Shown here one piece after another: positions 51,782 to 60,197 of a stretch of 64,000 nucleotides of DNA (within the stretch, counting starts at the first letter, position 1; each line of letters begins with the position of its first letter). Both the position numbers and the translations under genes were made by a program. Source of the stretch: JBFGFX01 sp965232455 (GTDB taxonomy: Bacteria; Pseudomonadota; Gammaproteobacteria; Steroidobacterales; Woeseiaceae); contig OZ246981.1 of assembly GCA_965232455.1 (NCBI GenBank), positions 2,232,001 through 2,296,000 of the forward strand, in the 5' to 3' direction. Under the pieces are notes generated by a model. The model did no database searches and had not been told where the DNA came from. It saw only the letters and a program-made list of their open reading frames with translations.

Positions 51782-53709
51782 CAGGGCTGCGCCTCGGCCA
51801 GTCGCGCCGATACCGTTTCCGGATTGTCGCCATCCAGATAAAGCTGACTCCACAACTCACAATTCAACAAAGATAAGAGGTGATCGGTGTAGTCTTCACG
51901 GTTCTCCCGATGGCTGATCTTGATTCGCTCGATCTCCTCCCAGTCGAAAATGCCCCGCTCAATGACTCGTTGCTTGCTGAGCGCGCCATCGAGGTAAGCG
52001 GATAACTCGTTCTTGAACCAGCCGCCGATGGGCGCGCCGAAGCCACGTTTTTTGCGGTCGATGATCTCGTCCGGTAAAACGCCTCTAAGCGATTGTTTCA
52101 ATGCATATTTTAGTTTGGTACCTCGGACCTTCATGTCCGACGGCATCGCGCTGGCCAAGTCGACCAGACGGTCGTCGAGCAACGGTACCCGACATTCCAG
52201 CGAGGTCGTCATCGACATCCGGTCGGTTAGCATCAACAAGTCGTCCGGCAGCTGAGTCATCAGATCGACATCAATTAATCGACGCAGCGAGTCACTACCC
52301 GCCGCGTCAGCGAACGCCTGACTTAGAGCCCGGGATTTTTTTGATGTCGGCGACTTAAGCATCCGTTCGAGATCCCTCGAATTGAAGACTCGCATGAAAT
52401 CTTCGTACCGCTCATCCGAATCCAGTTCGGCGCCGGCGAGAAATCCTTTGGCCAATCTTGACAAGTCCAGCCATTTCGAATGACGATCGCTCGGCAATAC
52501 TTTGCCAAGCGGCTGCAGTATCGATTTCCGAATCACCGGCGGGATGCGCCGATACGAGCGAACCAGGTGTTCACTCCAGTAACGGCGATATCCGCCGAAA
52601 AGTTCGTCGCCACCAACGCCAGAAAGAATTACAGTTACATCCTTGCGTGCGAACTCTGATACCAGATAGGTCGTGATGAAAGCAGCGTCGGCTACGGGTT
52701 CGTCCATGTGCCACAACAGTTTTGGGAGCAGGCTGGTGACATCGGGCTTTACCACGATCTCATGGTGATCCGTTCCAAACTGCTCAGCGACCTGACGTGC
52801 GTAAGGCAATTCATTGTAATACTCACCGCCCGTGCCGGTGTCGAAGCCAATAGAGTAGGTCTTCACCGGGATGTCGCTGGTATTGGCCATATAGGCGACC
52901 ACGGCACTTGAGTCAATGCCACCGCTTAAGAATGCTCCCAAGGGAACATCACTCACCATCTGCGATACGACGGCGGCCTCCAGCGCTTCGGCGATGTCGT
53001 TCGCCCACTCCCCTTCCGTTTTTTCCTTTGGGGTGAAATCGGGTAGCCGCCAGAAGCGCTTCCGCGAAATCCCGTCCTGATCTGCGATGAGCAGAAAACC
53101 CGGGGGCAGCTTTTCGATGCCTTTGAGCATCGATAGCGGCGCCGGCACATAGCCCAGCGCGAGATATTCCTGCAGCGCTACCGGATCGATTTCCCGCTCG
53201 AATCCCGGAATTTCGAGAATGGACTTCAGTTCTGACGAAAACGCCAGGTAGCCCGAATTCGACGTCAGGTATAGAGGCTTGATTCCGAGACGATCGCGCG
53301 CGAGCAAGAGTCGCTTGCGAGTCGAATCCCACAATGCAAGCGCAAACATGCCACTCAAGTGTTGTACAAAGTCAGCGCCATATTCTTCATACAGATGCAC
53401 GATAACTTCGCTGTCGCTGTTGGTCTTGAATCGGTGACCCTTTGCCTGAAGCGCCGTCCTCAACTCACGGAAATTGTAGATTTCGCCGTTACAGATCGCC
53501 GTAACCGTTTCATCCTCGTTGGCGATCGGCTGATGTCCGCCGGCAACATCGATGATTGCGAGACGCCGCATTCCGAACATGAATTCGCCATCACTAAAAA
53601 AACCCGAATCGTCAGGCCCTCGGTGTCGTTGGGCGCGGCCCATGCCATGAATGACAGAAGGCTCAAATCGCCGTCCGGATCGTTGCAAAATACCGTAGAT
53701 GCCGCACAT
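51781..53709 (-). CDS. asnB: Asparagine synthase family amidotransferase, XrtA locus
   Basis: A 642-residue glutamine-dependent asparagine-synthase homologue. Cys2 in MCGIYGILQRSG, RHRGPDDSGFF and CNGEIYNFREL form the glutaminase site. LSGGIDSSAVVAYM is the PP-loop and LSGVGGDELFGGYRRYW the acceptor block, where Val replaces the usual Asp of GDGGDE, as in some amidotransferases of this group. It is probably an EPS-specific amidotransferase rather than the housekeeping AsnB. It follows the FemAB-like gene by 18 bp. Confidence 0.9.
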   Translation of the reverse strand: MCGIYGILQRSGRRFEPSVIHGMGRAQRHRGPDDSGFFSDGEFMFGMRRLAIIDVAGGHQPIANEDETVTAICNGEIYNFRELRTALQAKGHRFKTNSDSEVIVHLYEEYGADFVQHLSGMFALALWDSTRKRLLLARDRLGIKPLYLTSNSGYLAFSSELKSILEIPGFEREIDPVALQEYLALGYVPAPLSMLKGIEKLPPGFLLIADQDGISRKRFWRLPDFTPKEKTEGEWANDIAEALEAAVVSQMVSDVPLGAFLSGGIDSSAVVAYMANTSDIPVKTYSIGFDTGTGGEYYNELPYARQVAEQFGTDHHEIVVKPDVTSLLPKLLWHMDEPVADAAFITTYLVSEFARKDVTVILSGVGGDELFGGYRRYWSEHLVRSYRRIPPVIRKSILQPLGKVLPSDRHSKWLDLSRLAKGFLAGAELDSDERYEDFMRVFNSRDLERMLKSPTSKKSRALSQAFADAAGSDSLRRLIDVDLMTQLPDDLLMLTDRMSMTTSLECRVPLLDDRLVDLASAMPSDMKVRGTKLKYALKQSLRGVLPDEIIDRKKRGFGAPIGGWFKNELSAYLDGALSKQRVIERGIFDWEEIERIKISHRENREDYTDHLLSLLNCELWSQLYLDGDNPETVSARLAEAQP

Positions 53710-53727
53710 GTCGCCGGGTATTGCCAG

Positions 53728-54807
53728 CTAACCCAGACGTCGGGCTATCGGCGGCCCGATCATCCCGGCAATCGGGAGGGGTAACTGCTTCCAGGTATTG
53801 ATTAGCAGGCGATAGCGAGGGTTGGCCGGATTCAAGTTCGGCAGCGACTCCGCGTTCACCAAACGGAATTGATAGTGCAAAGGCGTAGGCTCGAAACCCC
53901 AGTGCTTTTTGAAGCGGAAGGCTCCGCTGCCTTTCATACTGCGTCCGTAGTCGAATACTTCCACTCCATCTCGGCAGGCGCGTTCCATCACCGCCCAATA
54001 CATGAAGTCATTTCCCTTCAGGTCACGGGCCAGTTCGCCACCACCGCCATAATAGGGAAGGATTTCGTTGCCGTAACGGAAGCTCATGACGCTGCAGACA
54101 GTCCGGCTTTCGTGAGTAATTGTCGTAATCTCGGCTTCGTCCCCAAACTCCTTTTTGATCGCGCGCAACCAGGCAGAGCCGAAAAACGGTGTGCCAAGAT
54201 TGCGTTTGCAAACGAGCATGGCTGAATACAGGCGATCCGTATCGTCGTCGATTTCGGCTTTAAGTCCCGCTTTAATACCCTTGCGAATCATTGCGCGTTG
54301 CTTACGCGGGATAGCCAAGAGATTCTTGTCCGGCTCGGGATCAATCGACTTGCGAAACGTTGCATAGATCTCTTTGGTAACCCAGTCGCCAGGGACTTTG
54401 GCCTGATTTCGCAATTCGAGGTGATCGACGCCCAGGCTCTCCGCCAGGCGGACCGAATAGTCTATTAACGATTCCATCGCTTCGGCGGACCGTGCGACAG
54501 GTCCACCGTAAACGAGGAAGGGCAGTGAAATGAGAGCGTCACCGAAGAGCCAGCTCCGTATCCGGGCAAGCGGCAGCACACCTTCGATTCGCCCTGCACG
54601 TTCTACATAGAGATAAAAAACAGGGTGGCCAAGGACGTCCCCGATTAGTCTCCGCCAGCCGCTCAAATGATAGAATGTACCGTTCGGGTCATCGCGTACA
54701 AAGGCGTCCCATTTCGCCCCGATATCATCGGACTCGAGCAGTCGTACATCATCAAGCGCGGTGCCACTGCGTGGCGTTCCCGTTCCTTCAGTCAACGGGA
54801 TGGCCAT
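53728..54807 (-). CDS. FemAB-family XrtA/PEP-CTERM-associated protein
   Basis: A 359-residue double-GNAT protein of the FemAB type found in XrtA loci (TIGR03019). Family segments are FVRDDPNGTFYHLSGWRRLI near residue 35, LPFLVYGGPVARSAEAMESL, ELRNQAKVPGDW and GNDFMYWAVMERACRDGVEVF followed by DYGRSMKGSGAFRFKKHWGF. FemAB relatives transfer amino acids from aminoacyl-tRNA; in this family the acceptor is unknown, perhaps an amino sugar. It overlaps the deacetylase gene by 16 bp. Confidence 0.92.
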   Translation of the reverse strand: MAIPLTEGTGTPRSGTALDDVRLLESDDIGAKWDAFVRDDPNGTFYHLSGWRRLIGDVLGHPVFYLYVERAGRIEGVLPLARIRSWLFGDALISLPFLVYGGPVARSAEAMESLIDYSVRLAESLGVDHLELRNQAKVPGDWVTKEIYATFRKSIDPEPDKNLLAIPRKQRAMIRKGIKAGLKAEIDDDTDRLYSAMLVCKRNLGTPFFGSAWLRAIKKEFGDEAEITTITHESRTVCSVMSFRYGNEILPYYGGGGELARDLKGNDFMYWAVMERACRDGVEVFDYGRSMKGSGAFRFKKHWGFEPTPLHYQFRLVNAESLPNLNPANPRYRLLINTWKQLPLPIAGMIGPPIARRLG

Positions 54808-55664
54808 GATCGTCCGACGTATCTATCATCCATTCGCGCCCATTGAAAGGACTCGAGCAAATCACGTAAACGACCTTCGAACTTTTCGAGATTCAGATAG
54901 TGGCGAAAACGCGCTTTGCGCGGCGCCTCCTCAAATCTCGGTTGCTCCGGGTCCAGCTCCCAGGGGTGAAAGTAGAAAACGTACGGATGAGAAGCCGTTT
55001 CCTCGTGTCTGTTTATGAAGTATTTCGATAGTCCCAAAGGGAACAGCCTGAAATAGCCCCCGCCGCTCACCGGAATATTGCGGCCTAGAAAGCGAGCCGT
55101 GCTCGGTGGAATTTCGATTATTCCGCTGTCGTTTACCCGATAGGGATCACGGGGCGCATCGGGCATTCCGTAATGGTCGTGCGCAACCGGATAGACACTG
55201 GAACTGTACCGGTAGCCGATCTCGCCAAGTATTTCGTGCGCCCAGGGGGTCCGTTTGTCGATCGACCAGCTTGCAGCACGATAGCCAACAACCGGAACAC
55301 CGCCGATCTCTTGCAGAAGATCGCGGGCGCGACTCGCATCCTGGCGAAATTCTTCCGGCTCTTGCGACCAGACTCTCAGGTGGCACATACCGTGGCTGGC
55401 CAATTCATGACCTTCGTCTACGATCCGGCGAATCACCTCGGGATGATGCTCCGCGACCCAACCCAGCGTAAAAAAAGTCGCTTTCGTATCATGGTCTGCA
55501 AATAGCTGCAGCGCCTTGTCGATATTCCGGGGAATGCGGCACTCCAAATCGGTCCACCGCTCGCGGCAAACTATACCGTCGAATGCAGAGACCTGAAAGT
55601 AGTCTTCGACGTCGCAGGTCATCGCATGAACTGGCGACCGATCCTTGGCTTCGCCCATGCTCAT
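54792..55664 (-). CDS. XrtA-system polysaccharide deacetylase
   Basis: A 290-residue NodB-type deacetylase of the XrtA family (TIGR03006). It begins with AMTCDVEDYFQVSAFDG (the Asp of the metal site). ATFFTLGWVAEHHPEVIRRI and HELASHGMCHLRVWSQ with the His-x4-His follow, then VGYRAASWSIDKRTPWAHE and YVFYFHPWELDPEQPRF. It should remove acetyl groups from the EPS or precursor. Its ATG overlaps the barrel gene stop (ATGA). Confidence 0.95.
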   Translation of the reverse strand: MSMGEAKDRSPVHAMTCDVEDYFQVSAFDGIVCRERWTDLECRIPRNIDKALQLFADHDTKATFFTLGWVAEHHPEVIRRIVDEGHELASHGMCHLRVWSQEPEEFRQDASRARDLLQEIGGVPVVGYRAASWSIDKRTPWAHEILGEIGYRYSSSVYPVAHDHYGMPDAPRDPYRVNDSGIIEIPPSTARFLGRNIPVSGGGYFRLFPLGLSKYFINRHEETASHPYVFYFHPWELDPEQPRFEEAPRKARFRHYLNLEKFEGRLRDLLESFQWARMDDRYVGRSWPSR

Positions 55665-57076
55665 TGCATCGTATATGTAATAAACAAAGAAAACACATTG
55701 TTGACGTAGTCACGACCCGCCAAGATCGCTCCCTGCGGCTGCTGCTCTTCATAACTGTACTCGAACGACAGCTGCGTCCGCGTACCGAACCGATACGCGA
55801 TATTCAGGCCCACGCTGTTGAAATCCGATCGATCATCGATCGCTGATTCTCTGCGAAGAATCGAGCCAAACGCTCTCAATTCGGTTCGGACTCCCGCGTT
55901 CCAGGAGATGTTCGCTCGAACACCGCGCTGTACCTCATCTTCAAGGGGTGATCCGTCCGCCAGTATTCGACCGGAGCGATCTTCGTCAAATAATGCAATG
56001 GAAATATCGCTCCTGCGAAACTCGACGCTCAAATCCCATTGCAATCGCTTGGACAAGAACCGCTCCGCCTGACCAGGCACGTCAAGAAACTCGTCTATAT
56101 CATCGGGGTCAAGAACACTGCGTCGACCATTACTCTGGCCGAATCCCGTTGTCGACGGCGATTCAACATAGCTAAGTGATGTGCTGCCTCGTTGGAAATC
56201 GTAATCGAGCCTTCCGCGCCACGACGAACCAAAGCTGCGCTCGCCAGCGGCAAACTCGGCGGACAGGCTCTCACCCGCTCCGTATGCAAATCCGGCCTCC
56301 CAGAATGAGTCTTCGAGATCCGAATTGAACGGAACGTCCCACGGACTTTCCTTGCCTCCGCCGGAAAAAAAACGCAGCTTTTGGTTTACCCAGAATCCCA
56401 GCTCTGCAGTCGCTTGTTGATATTCCCACGCCCTCGAAATTTCGTATTCAGTCCTGCGAAAATCGTAACGCAAAGCCCAGGACAAGCCCTGCCCCGCATC
56501 GTAGTTCTGGAGCGAGGCACTGCCGTGGTGATTCGTATCGTCCTGGATTAGCGGATCGTTGTTACTACCTTCTGTGTATCGGTAGTCCGCATTGAAAGTG
56601 ACAGCCCCACCGAGTTTTCGGTCCAACCGTGGGTTAATGTAGACCTCGTCACGGTCCAAGAGATCGTCAGTTTGGGGTAAGCGACCAGATATAATTCCAT
56701 CGTTAGGATTGCGTAATATCTGCCTTCGCATGGCTCCTACTTCAATAGCAAGGCTTTCTTCCCATAATTTTCCTGTGAGGCTGCCTTCACCCATGTGATA
56801 GGAGGACGTCGCGGACACCGTGTCGTAGCTGTACCAATCGAATCGGTAGCGAAGACTGGCATCGAGACTCGGTGATTCATGAACGAAGTTGAGCCATGGC
56901 GAAGCCCTATAGATGAGGTCATCCTCTTCGAGAGGCGAAGCGTCGAGGAACACATTATCGGTGTGAGAAATACCAACGCGTATTCCTAGTTCAACGTCTG
57001 CGGCGTGCCCATTCGCAACTGAAAGTACACAACAAATCACGGCCACGACCACGAGCGGCCGTTTATGCCTCTTCAT
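55661..57076 (-). CDS. XrtA-associated outer-membrane beta-barrel protein
   Basis: A 471-residue protein with a signal peptide (RPLVVVAVICCVLSVANGHAA) and many alternating amphipathic strands, each ending in an aromatic residue, up to a C-terminal NNVFSLFITYTMQ. It fits the exosortase-linked barrel family TIGR03016 by length, position and strand pattern (for example SLRYRFDWYSYDTVSA and LRYDFRRTEYEIS). It is probably the outer-membrane porin or secretin-like channel for the EPS, in place of a Wza-type channel. The ATG at 57076 gives a clean signal peptide; an ATG six codons upstream is possible. It overlaps the kinase gene. Confidence 0.9.
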   Translation of the reverse strand: MKRHKRPLVVVAVICCVLSVANGHAADVELGIRVGISHTDNVFLDASPLEEDDLIYRASPWLNFVHESPSLDASLRYRFDWYSYDTVSATSSYHMGEGSLTGKLWEESLAIEVGAMRRQILRNPNDGIISGRLPQTDDLLDRDEVYINPRLDRKLGGAVTFNADYRYTEGSNNDPLIQDDTNHHGSASLQNYDAGQGLSWALRYDFRRTEYEISRAWEYQQATAELGFWVNQKLRFFSGGGKESPWDVPFNSDLEDSFWEAGFAYGAGESLSAEFAAGERSFGSSWRGRLDYDFQRGSTSLSYVESPSTTGFGQSNGRRSVLDPDDIDEFLDVPGQAERFLSKRLQWDLSVEFRRSDISIALFDEDRSGRILADGSPLEDEVQRGVRANISWNAGVRTELRAFGSILRRESAIDDRSDFNSVGLNIAYRFGTRTQLSFEYSYEEQQPQGAILAGRDYVNNVFSLFITYTMQ

Positions 57077-57953
57077 TGAATCCGTAGTGTCCATAGCCTG
57101 CCCCGTAGTACCCGCCTGCTTGCGAGTACGTGCTCTTGTTCAATATAGCGTTGATCGCTTTATCCGGGTCCAGCAGCTCCAACGCTCCCTGGATTTCCCC
57201 GTTCGTTGTTCTGCCGCTTTCAACCACTATTACAATCTGCCCTGCCTGCCTGGCAACAGCCTGCGCCTGACTCGTCACCAACAATGGCGGCGAGTCCATC
57301 ACGATCAGCCGATCGGAGTAACGTGTAGCTAACTCATGCATTACTTCCGCCATTCTTTCACTGGCCAGCAGCTCGGTCGACTGAGAATGCTTACGGCCAG
57401 CGGGCAACACCTGGATGTCGTTCAGATCTGTCCGGACGAGCACCTCGTCAATCGACATAGTCTCATCCTCCAGGATATCAATCAGGCCTAGTCGGTCAGC
57501 AAGACCGAAGGCCGTGCTTATGTGCGGTTTTGCCACATCCGCGTCGACCAGCAAAACCGTCAATTCCCGTTCGAGTGACACGCTAGCCGCCAGATTGACC
57601 GAGCAGAAAGTCTTTCCGGCACCGGGAAGAGGGCTCGCGACCATAATCAAGTTCATGTGATTGGCATCGTCCAGCTGCTTCACAGCATTGTCGATCAACG
57701 GTCGCTTGATTCGTCGAAACTCGTCTGCCACGGGCATTGCCTGATCGAGAGGGGCGAGCAACCCCCTACGAATCAAATCGGCCTCATCCAGGTGGTACTT
57801 TTCGCCATGGATTGCAATTCTCTTTTTGCGTGCAATCGGTACAGCGGTGTCAGGGAGGCGCTTGACGAACCCATTATCGCTGGACTTCTCTTCCCGGCCG
57901 CCTGTTTCAGCCTGCGTTCGCAGTTTACGTAGCGCCTCGTGGATCTTGCTCAC
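57063..57953 (-). CDS. XrtA-associated tyrosine autokinase (BY-kinase)
   Basis: A 296-residue cytoplasmic bacterial tyrosine kinase (TIGR03018 group). Walker A is SPLPGAGKTFCSVNLAAS, Walker A' is LTVLLVDADVAKPHI and Walker B is DRLIVMDSPPLL. The C-terminal tail has a tyrosine cluster (YSQAGGYYGAGYGHYGF) for autophosphorylation. It works with the chain-length protein to control polymer length and export. A GTG at 57953 overlaps the upstream TGA (GTGA), giving the usual VSKIHEALRKL start; GGAG lies ten bases before. Confidence 0.93.
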   Translation of the reverse strand: MSKIHEALRKLRTQAETGGREEKSSDNGFVKRLPDTAVPIARKKRIAIHGEKYHLDEADLIRRGLLAPLDQAMPVADEFRRIKRPLIDNAVKQLDDANHMNLIMVASPLPGAGKTFCSVNLAASVSLERELTVLLVDADVAKPHISTAFGLADRLGLIDILEDETMSIDEVLVRTDLNDIQVLPAGRKHSQSTELLASERMAEVMHELATRYSDRLIVMDSPPLLVTSQAQAVARQAGQIVIVVESGRTTNGEIQGALELLDPDKAINAILNKSTYSQAGGYYGAGYGHYGFNEEA

Positions 57954-59542
57954 AGCCCGCCATCTCCAAACAGGCCTGCCGCGAATTGCAAAATCTGGCT
58001 TTCCAGCACGATAGCTACACCGGTCATAACCAGTAGACCGACATTTGCTCCGGCCCACGCCAGCGTCTTTCTACGGTTCACCGCAATCTGACCCGGCGAC
58101 AGAATCAGACTCACACTGCCGAGTACCGGAAGACCGACAGTACTACGGATGGCGTGCCGCGTGTAAAAAACGGGCTTGAGCTGACTAAGGCCAAATGCGA
58201 CCGCCGTGCCTGCTGCAAGCGCAAACACGAGTACCGCGATCAAAAACAATGGGCGATTCGGCGCAACAGGCTCGTCTGCCGCAAATGGAGGTTCGATGAT
58301 ATTGAACTTCACCTGATCGATAACCGGATCCAGTCGTTTCTTGGACTGTAGCGTCTCCCACCGTCGCAAGAGCTCCTGGTGTCGGTCTTCAACGACGCCG
58401 TAATCGCGATTCAACTTCTTGAGCTCTGCTTCAACGATAGAAATCTTGTCGACATCAGCTCTCAAACTTGCGACCTCACGCTGGCGTGATGTGTATTCTT
58501 CCTGCAGCGCAGCCAACTCGACGTTACTGTTGCTCAGCTGAAGCCTGAGGTTCTGATAGACTGGATTCACATCCAATGAGTTTCTCTCAGGATTCACCAT
58601 CGGCGCAGCGCCACCCATCACCTCACGTTCTCTCTCGCACTCGGCTTCAAGTTGGTGAATCGTCTCTCTGAGCATCATGATACGCGGGTGTTTATCCGTG
58701 AAGTCTACCTGCAATGCCGACAGCTGTGCCTGCAGCTCAGAGATGTTCCTCGCTTTTGAGCATCCGGCTGCTGCCTGCGCCGGCGTCGATGGCATAAGGC
58801 CAAATACAGGCTCCTCACCCTCCAACTGTCGAGCTATCTCATCACGCTTTTGGCGCAGCTGCCGAATTTGGCTTTGCGTTTCATCTACCTCGCCGAGGGC
58901 GGTCTGCAAACGCGTGTAATAGTCGGTGCCGTCGTCGGGCATGTAGCCAAGATTGATCGTTTTGAATTCAGCGAGGTCTGCTTCGGCTTTGAGAAGTCGC
59001 CTTTCGTGATTATCGATCTCCAAAGCCAATGCACGCTCTGACATATCCGCATCATCACCCTGCGCACCAAGACTGGATTCTACGAAGATATTCAAGAGTG
59101 CGGTGACAACCTCCGCCGCCTTCGAGCGACTCGGGTCCTGGTAGGTAATGGTAAAGACATCGTCGCGCCCGCCAGTGATATGCACACTGCTTTGCAATCC
59201 GGTAATCAGTCGCTCCATCTCTTGAGGCGATTTCGCTCGCAGGTCCAGGTCGGTGTCGCGGGCCACTTCCTCCAAATTCGGACGAGTCAACAAAGCTCTG
59301 CTGACGACGTCGACCTCGTCCATCAGGTTTTCGTTCGCGGTCAGCCCCTCTGTCAAGTCAGGCAAGAGGCTGTTGGTGTCAACAGACACCTGAGCCGACG
59401 CCTCGAACACGTCTGGCATTTTGTAGACGGCAATCCAACCGGAAACCGCAACGAGCCACGCAACTATGACGAGTTGCCAGCGATAGCGCCACATTCCGCG
59501 AATGTGATCCTGTAATTCAGCGATGAACTCATGCAAATTCAC
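57950..59542 (-). CDS. XrtA-associated chain-length determinant (Wzz/PCP family)
   Basis: A 530-residue polysaccharide co-polymerase (TIGR03007 group). One membrane helix near the N-terminus (LVIVAWLVAVSGWIAVY), a long periplasmic part with coiled coils (residues 170-410, e.g. RHQELLRRWETLQSKKR), then a P-rich segment and a C-terminal helix pair (LFLIAVLVFALAAGTAVAF and another at 500-525). It sets chain length with the tyrosine kinase, which is coupled through a GTGA overlap. GTG start with GAGGT seven bases upstream. Confidence 0.93.
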   Translation of the reverse strand: MNLHEFIAELQDHIRGMWRYRWQLVIVAWLVAVSGWIAVYKMPDVFEASAQVSVDTNSLLPDLTEGLTANENLMDEVDVVSRALLTRPNLEEVARDTDLDLRAKSPQEMERLITGLQSSVHITGGRDDVFTITYQDPSRSKAAEVVTALLNIFVESSLGAQGDDADMSERALALEIDNHERRLLKAEADLAEFKTINLGYMPDDGTDYYTRLQTALGEVDETQSQIRQLRQKRDEIARQLEGEEPVFGLMPSTPAQAAAGCSKARNISELQAQLSALQVDFTDKHPRIMMLRETIHQLEAECEREREVMGGAAPMVNPERNSLDVNPVYQNLRLQLSNSNVELAALQEEYTSRQREVASLRADVDKISIVEAELKKLNRDYGVVEDRHQELLRRWETLQSKKRLDPVIDQVKFNIIEPPFAADEPVAPNRPLFLIAVLVFALAAGTAVAFGLSQLKPVFYTRHAIRSTVGLPVLGSVSLILSPGQIAVNRRKTLAWAGANVGLLVMTGVAIVLESQILQFAAGLFGDGGL

Positions 59543-59552
59543 TTACGGCACC

Positions 59553-60179
59553 TCAGAAAAACGACTGCGGAATGATTAGGACATCGCCGGGAAGCACTTC
59601 GACGTTTTCGCCAATGTCCCCATCGTTGATGAGATCGTCCAGCCGTATGCGAATTTCGACTTCGCCGTTCGAGGTCTTGCGGACAATCTTGGACCGATTG
59701 CCCGCAGCAAACTCAGCCAGACCACCAACTGCAATCATGACATCAAGAACTGTCATGCCCTGCTTGTATTGTAGCGCCATAGGTGAGGCTGCCTGACCGA
59801 CGACGCGAATCTGCTGCGCGCCCTCACCAACGAAACCCTGCATGATGACCGTTACCACAGGCGTCCGAACGTATTCCTCAAGTACGTTTTCGATGTCCCG
59901 CGCGAGCTGTGTCGGCGTGCGTCCGGCAGCTTGAAGGTCCTCAACCAGCGGAGTCGAAATCTTGCCGTCCGGCCTGACCTGAACGACTGTCGAAAGGTCT
60001 TCATGGTCCCATACGAATATCTCCAGAGAATCACCTGGCCCAATCGAATACCCGGTTGAACCACTCGTGACAGCTTCATTGACCTCGGCCGCCGAGTAAC
60101 TGGGTCGCTGTGAGCCACATGATACAAGCAGCATGATACTCAGCCCAAACAGCGTCACCCGCAATACTATTGAATCCAC
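59553..60179 (-). CDS. XrtA-associated polysaccharide export lipoprotein
   Basis: A 208-residue Wza-type export protein (TIGR03027 group). The lipobox is MLLVSCGSQ (Cys about residue 21). The poly_export domain has YSIGPGDSLEIFVWDHEDLS and VRPDGKISTPLVEDLQAAGR, and a SLBB domain RVVGQAASPMALQYKQGMTV with LDVMIAVGGLAEF, ending DVLIIPQSFF. It forms the periplasmic part of the export channel. GTG start with AGAGG seven bases upstream. It lies 10 bp before the chain-length gene. Confidence 0.94.
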   Translation of the reverse strand: MDSIVLRVTLFGLSIMLLVSCGSQRPSYSAAEVNEAVTSGSTGYSIGPGDSLEIFVWDHEDLSTVVQVRPDGKISTPLVEDLQAAGRTPTQLARDIENVLEEYVRTPVVTVIMQGFVGEGAQQIRVVGQAASPMALQYKQGMTVLDVMIAVGGLAEFAAGNRSKIVRKTSNGEVEIRIRLDDLINDGDIGENVEVLPGDVLIIPQSFF

Positions 60180-60197
60180 TACACTACCTCTTTCGCC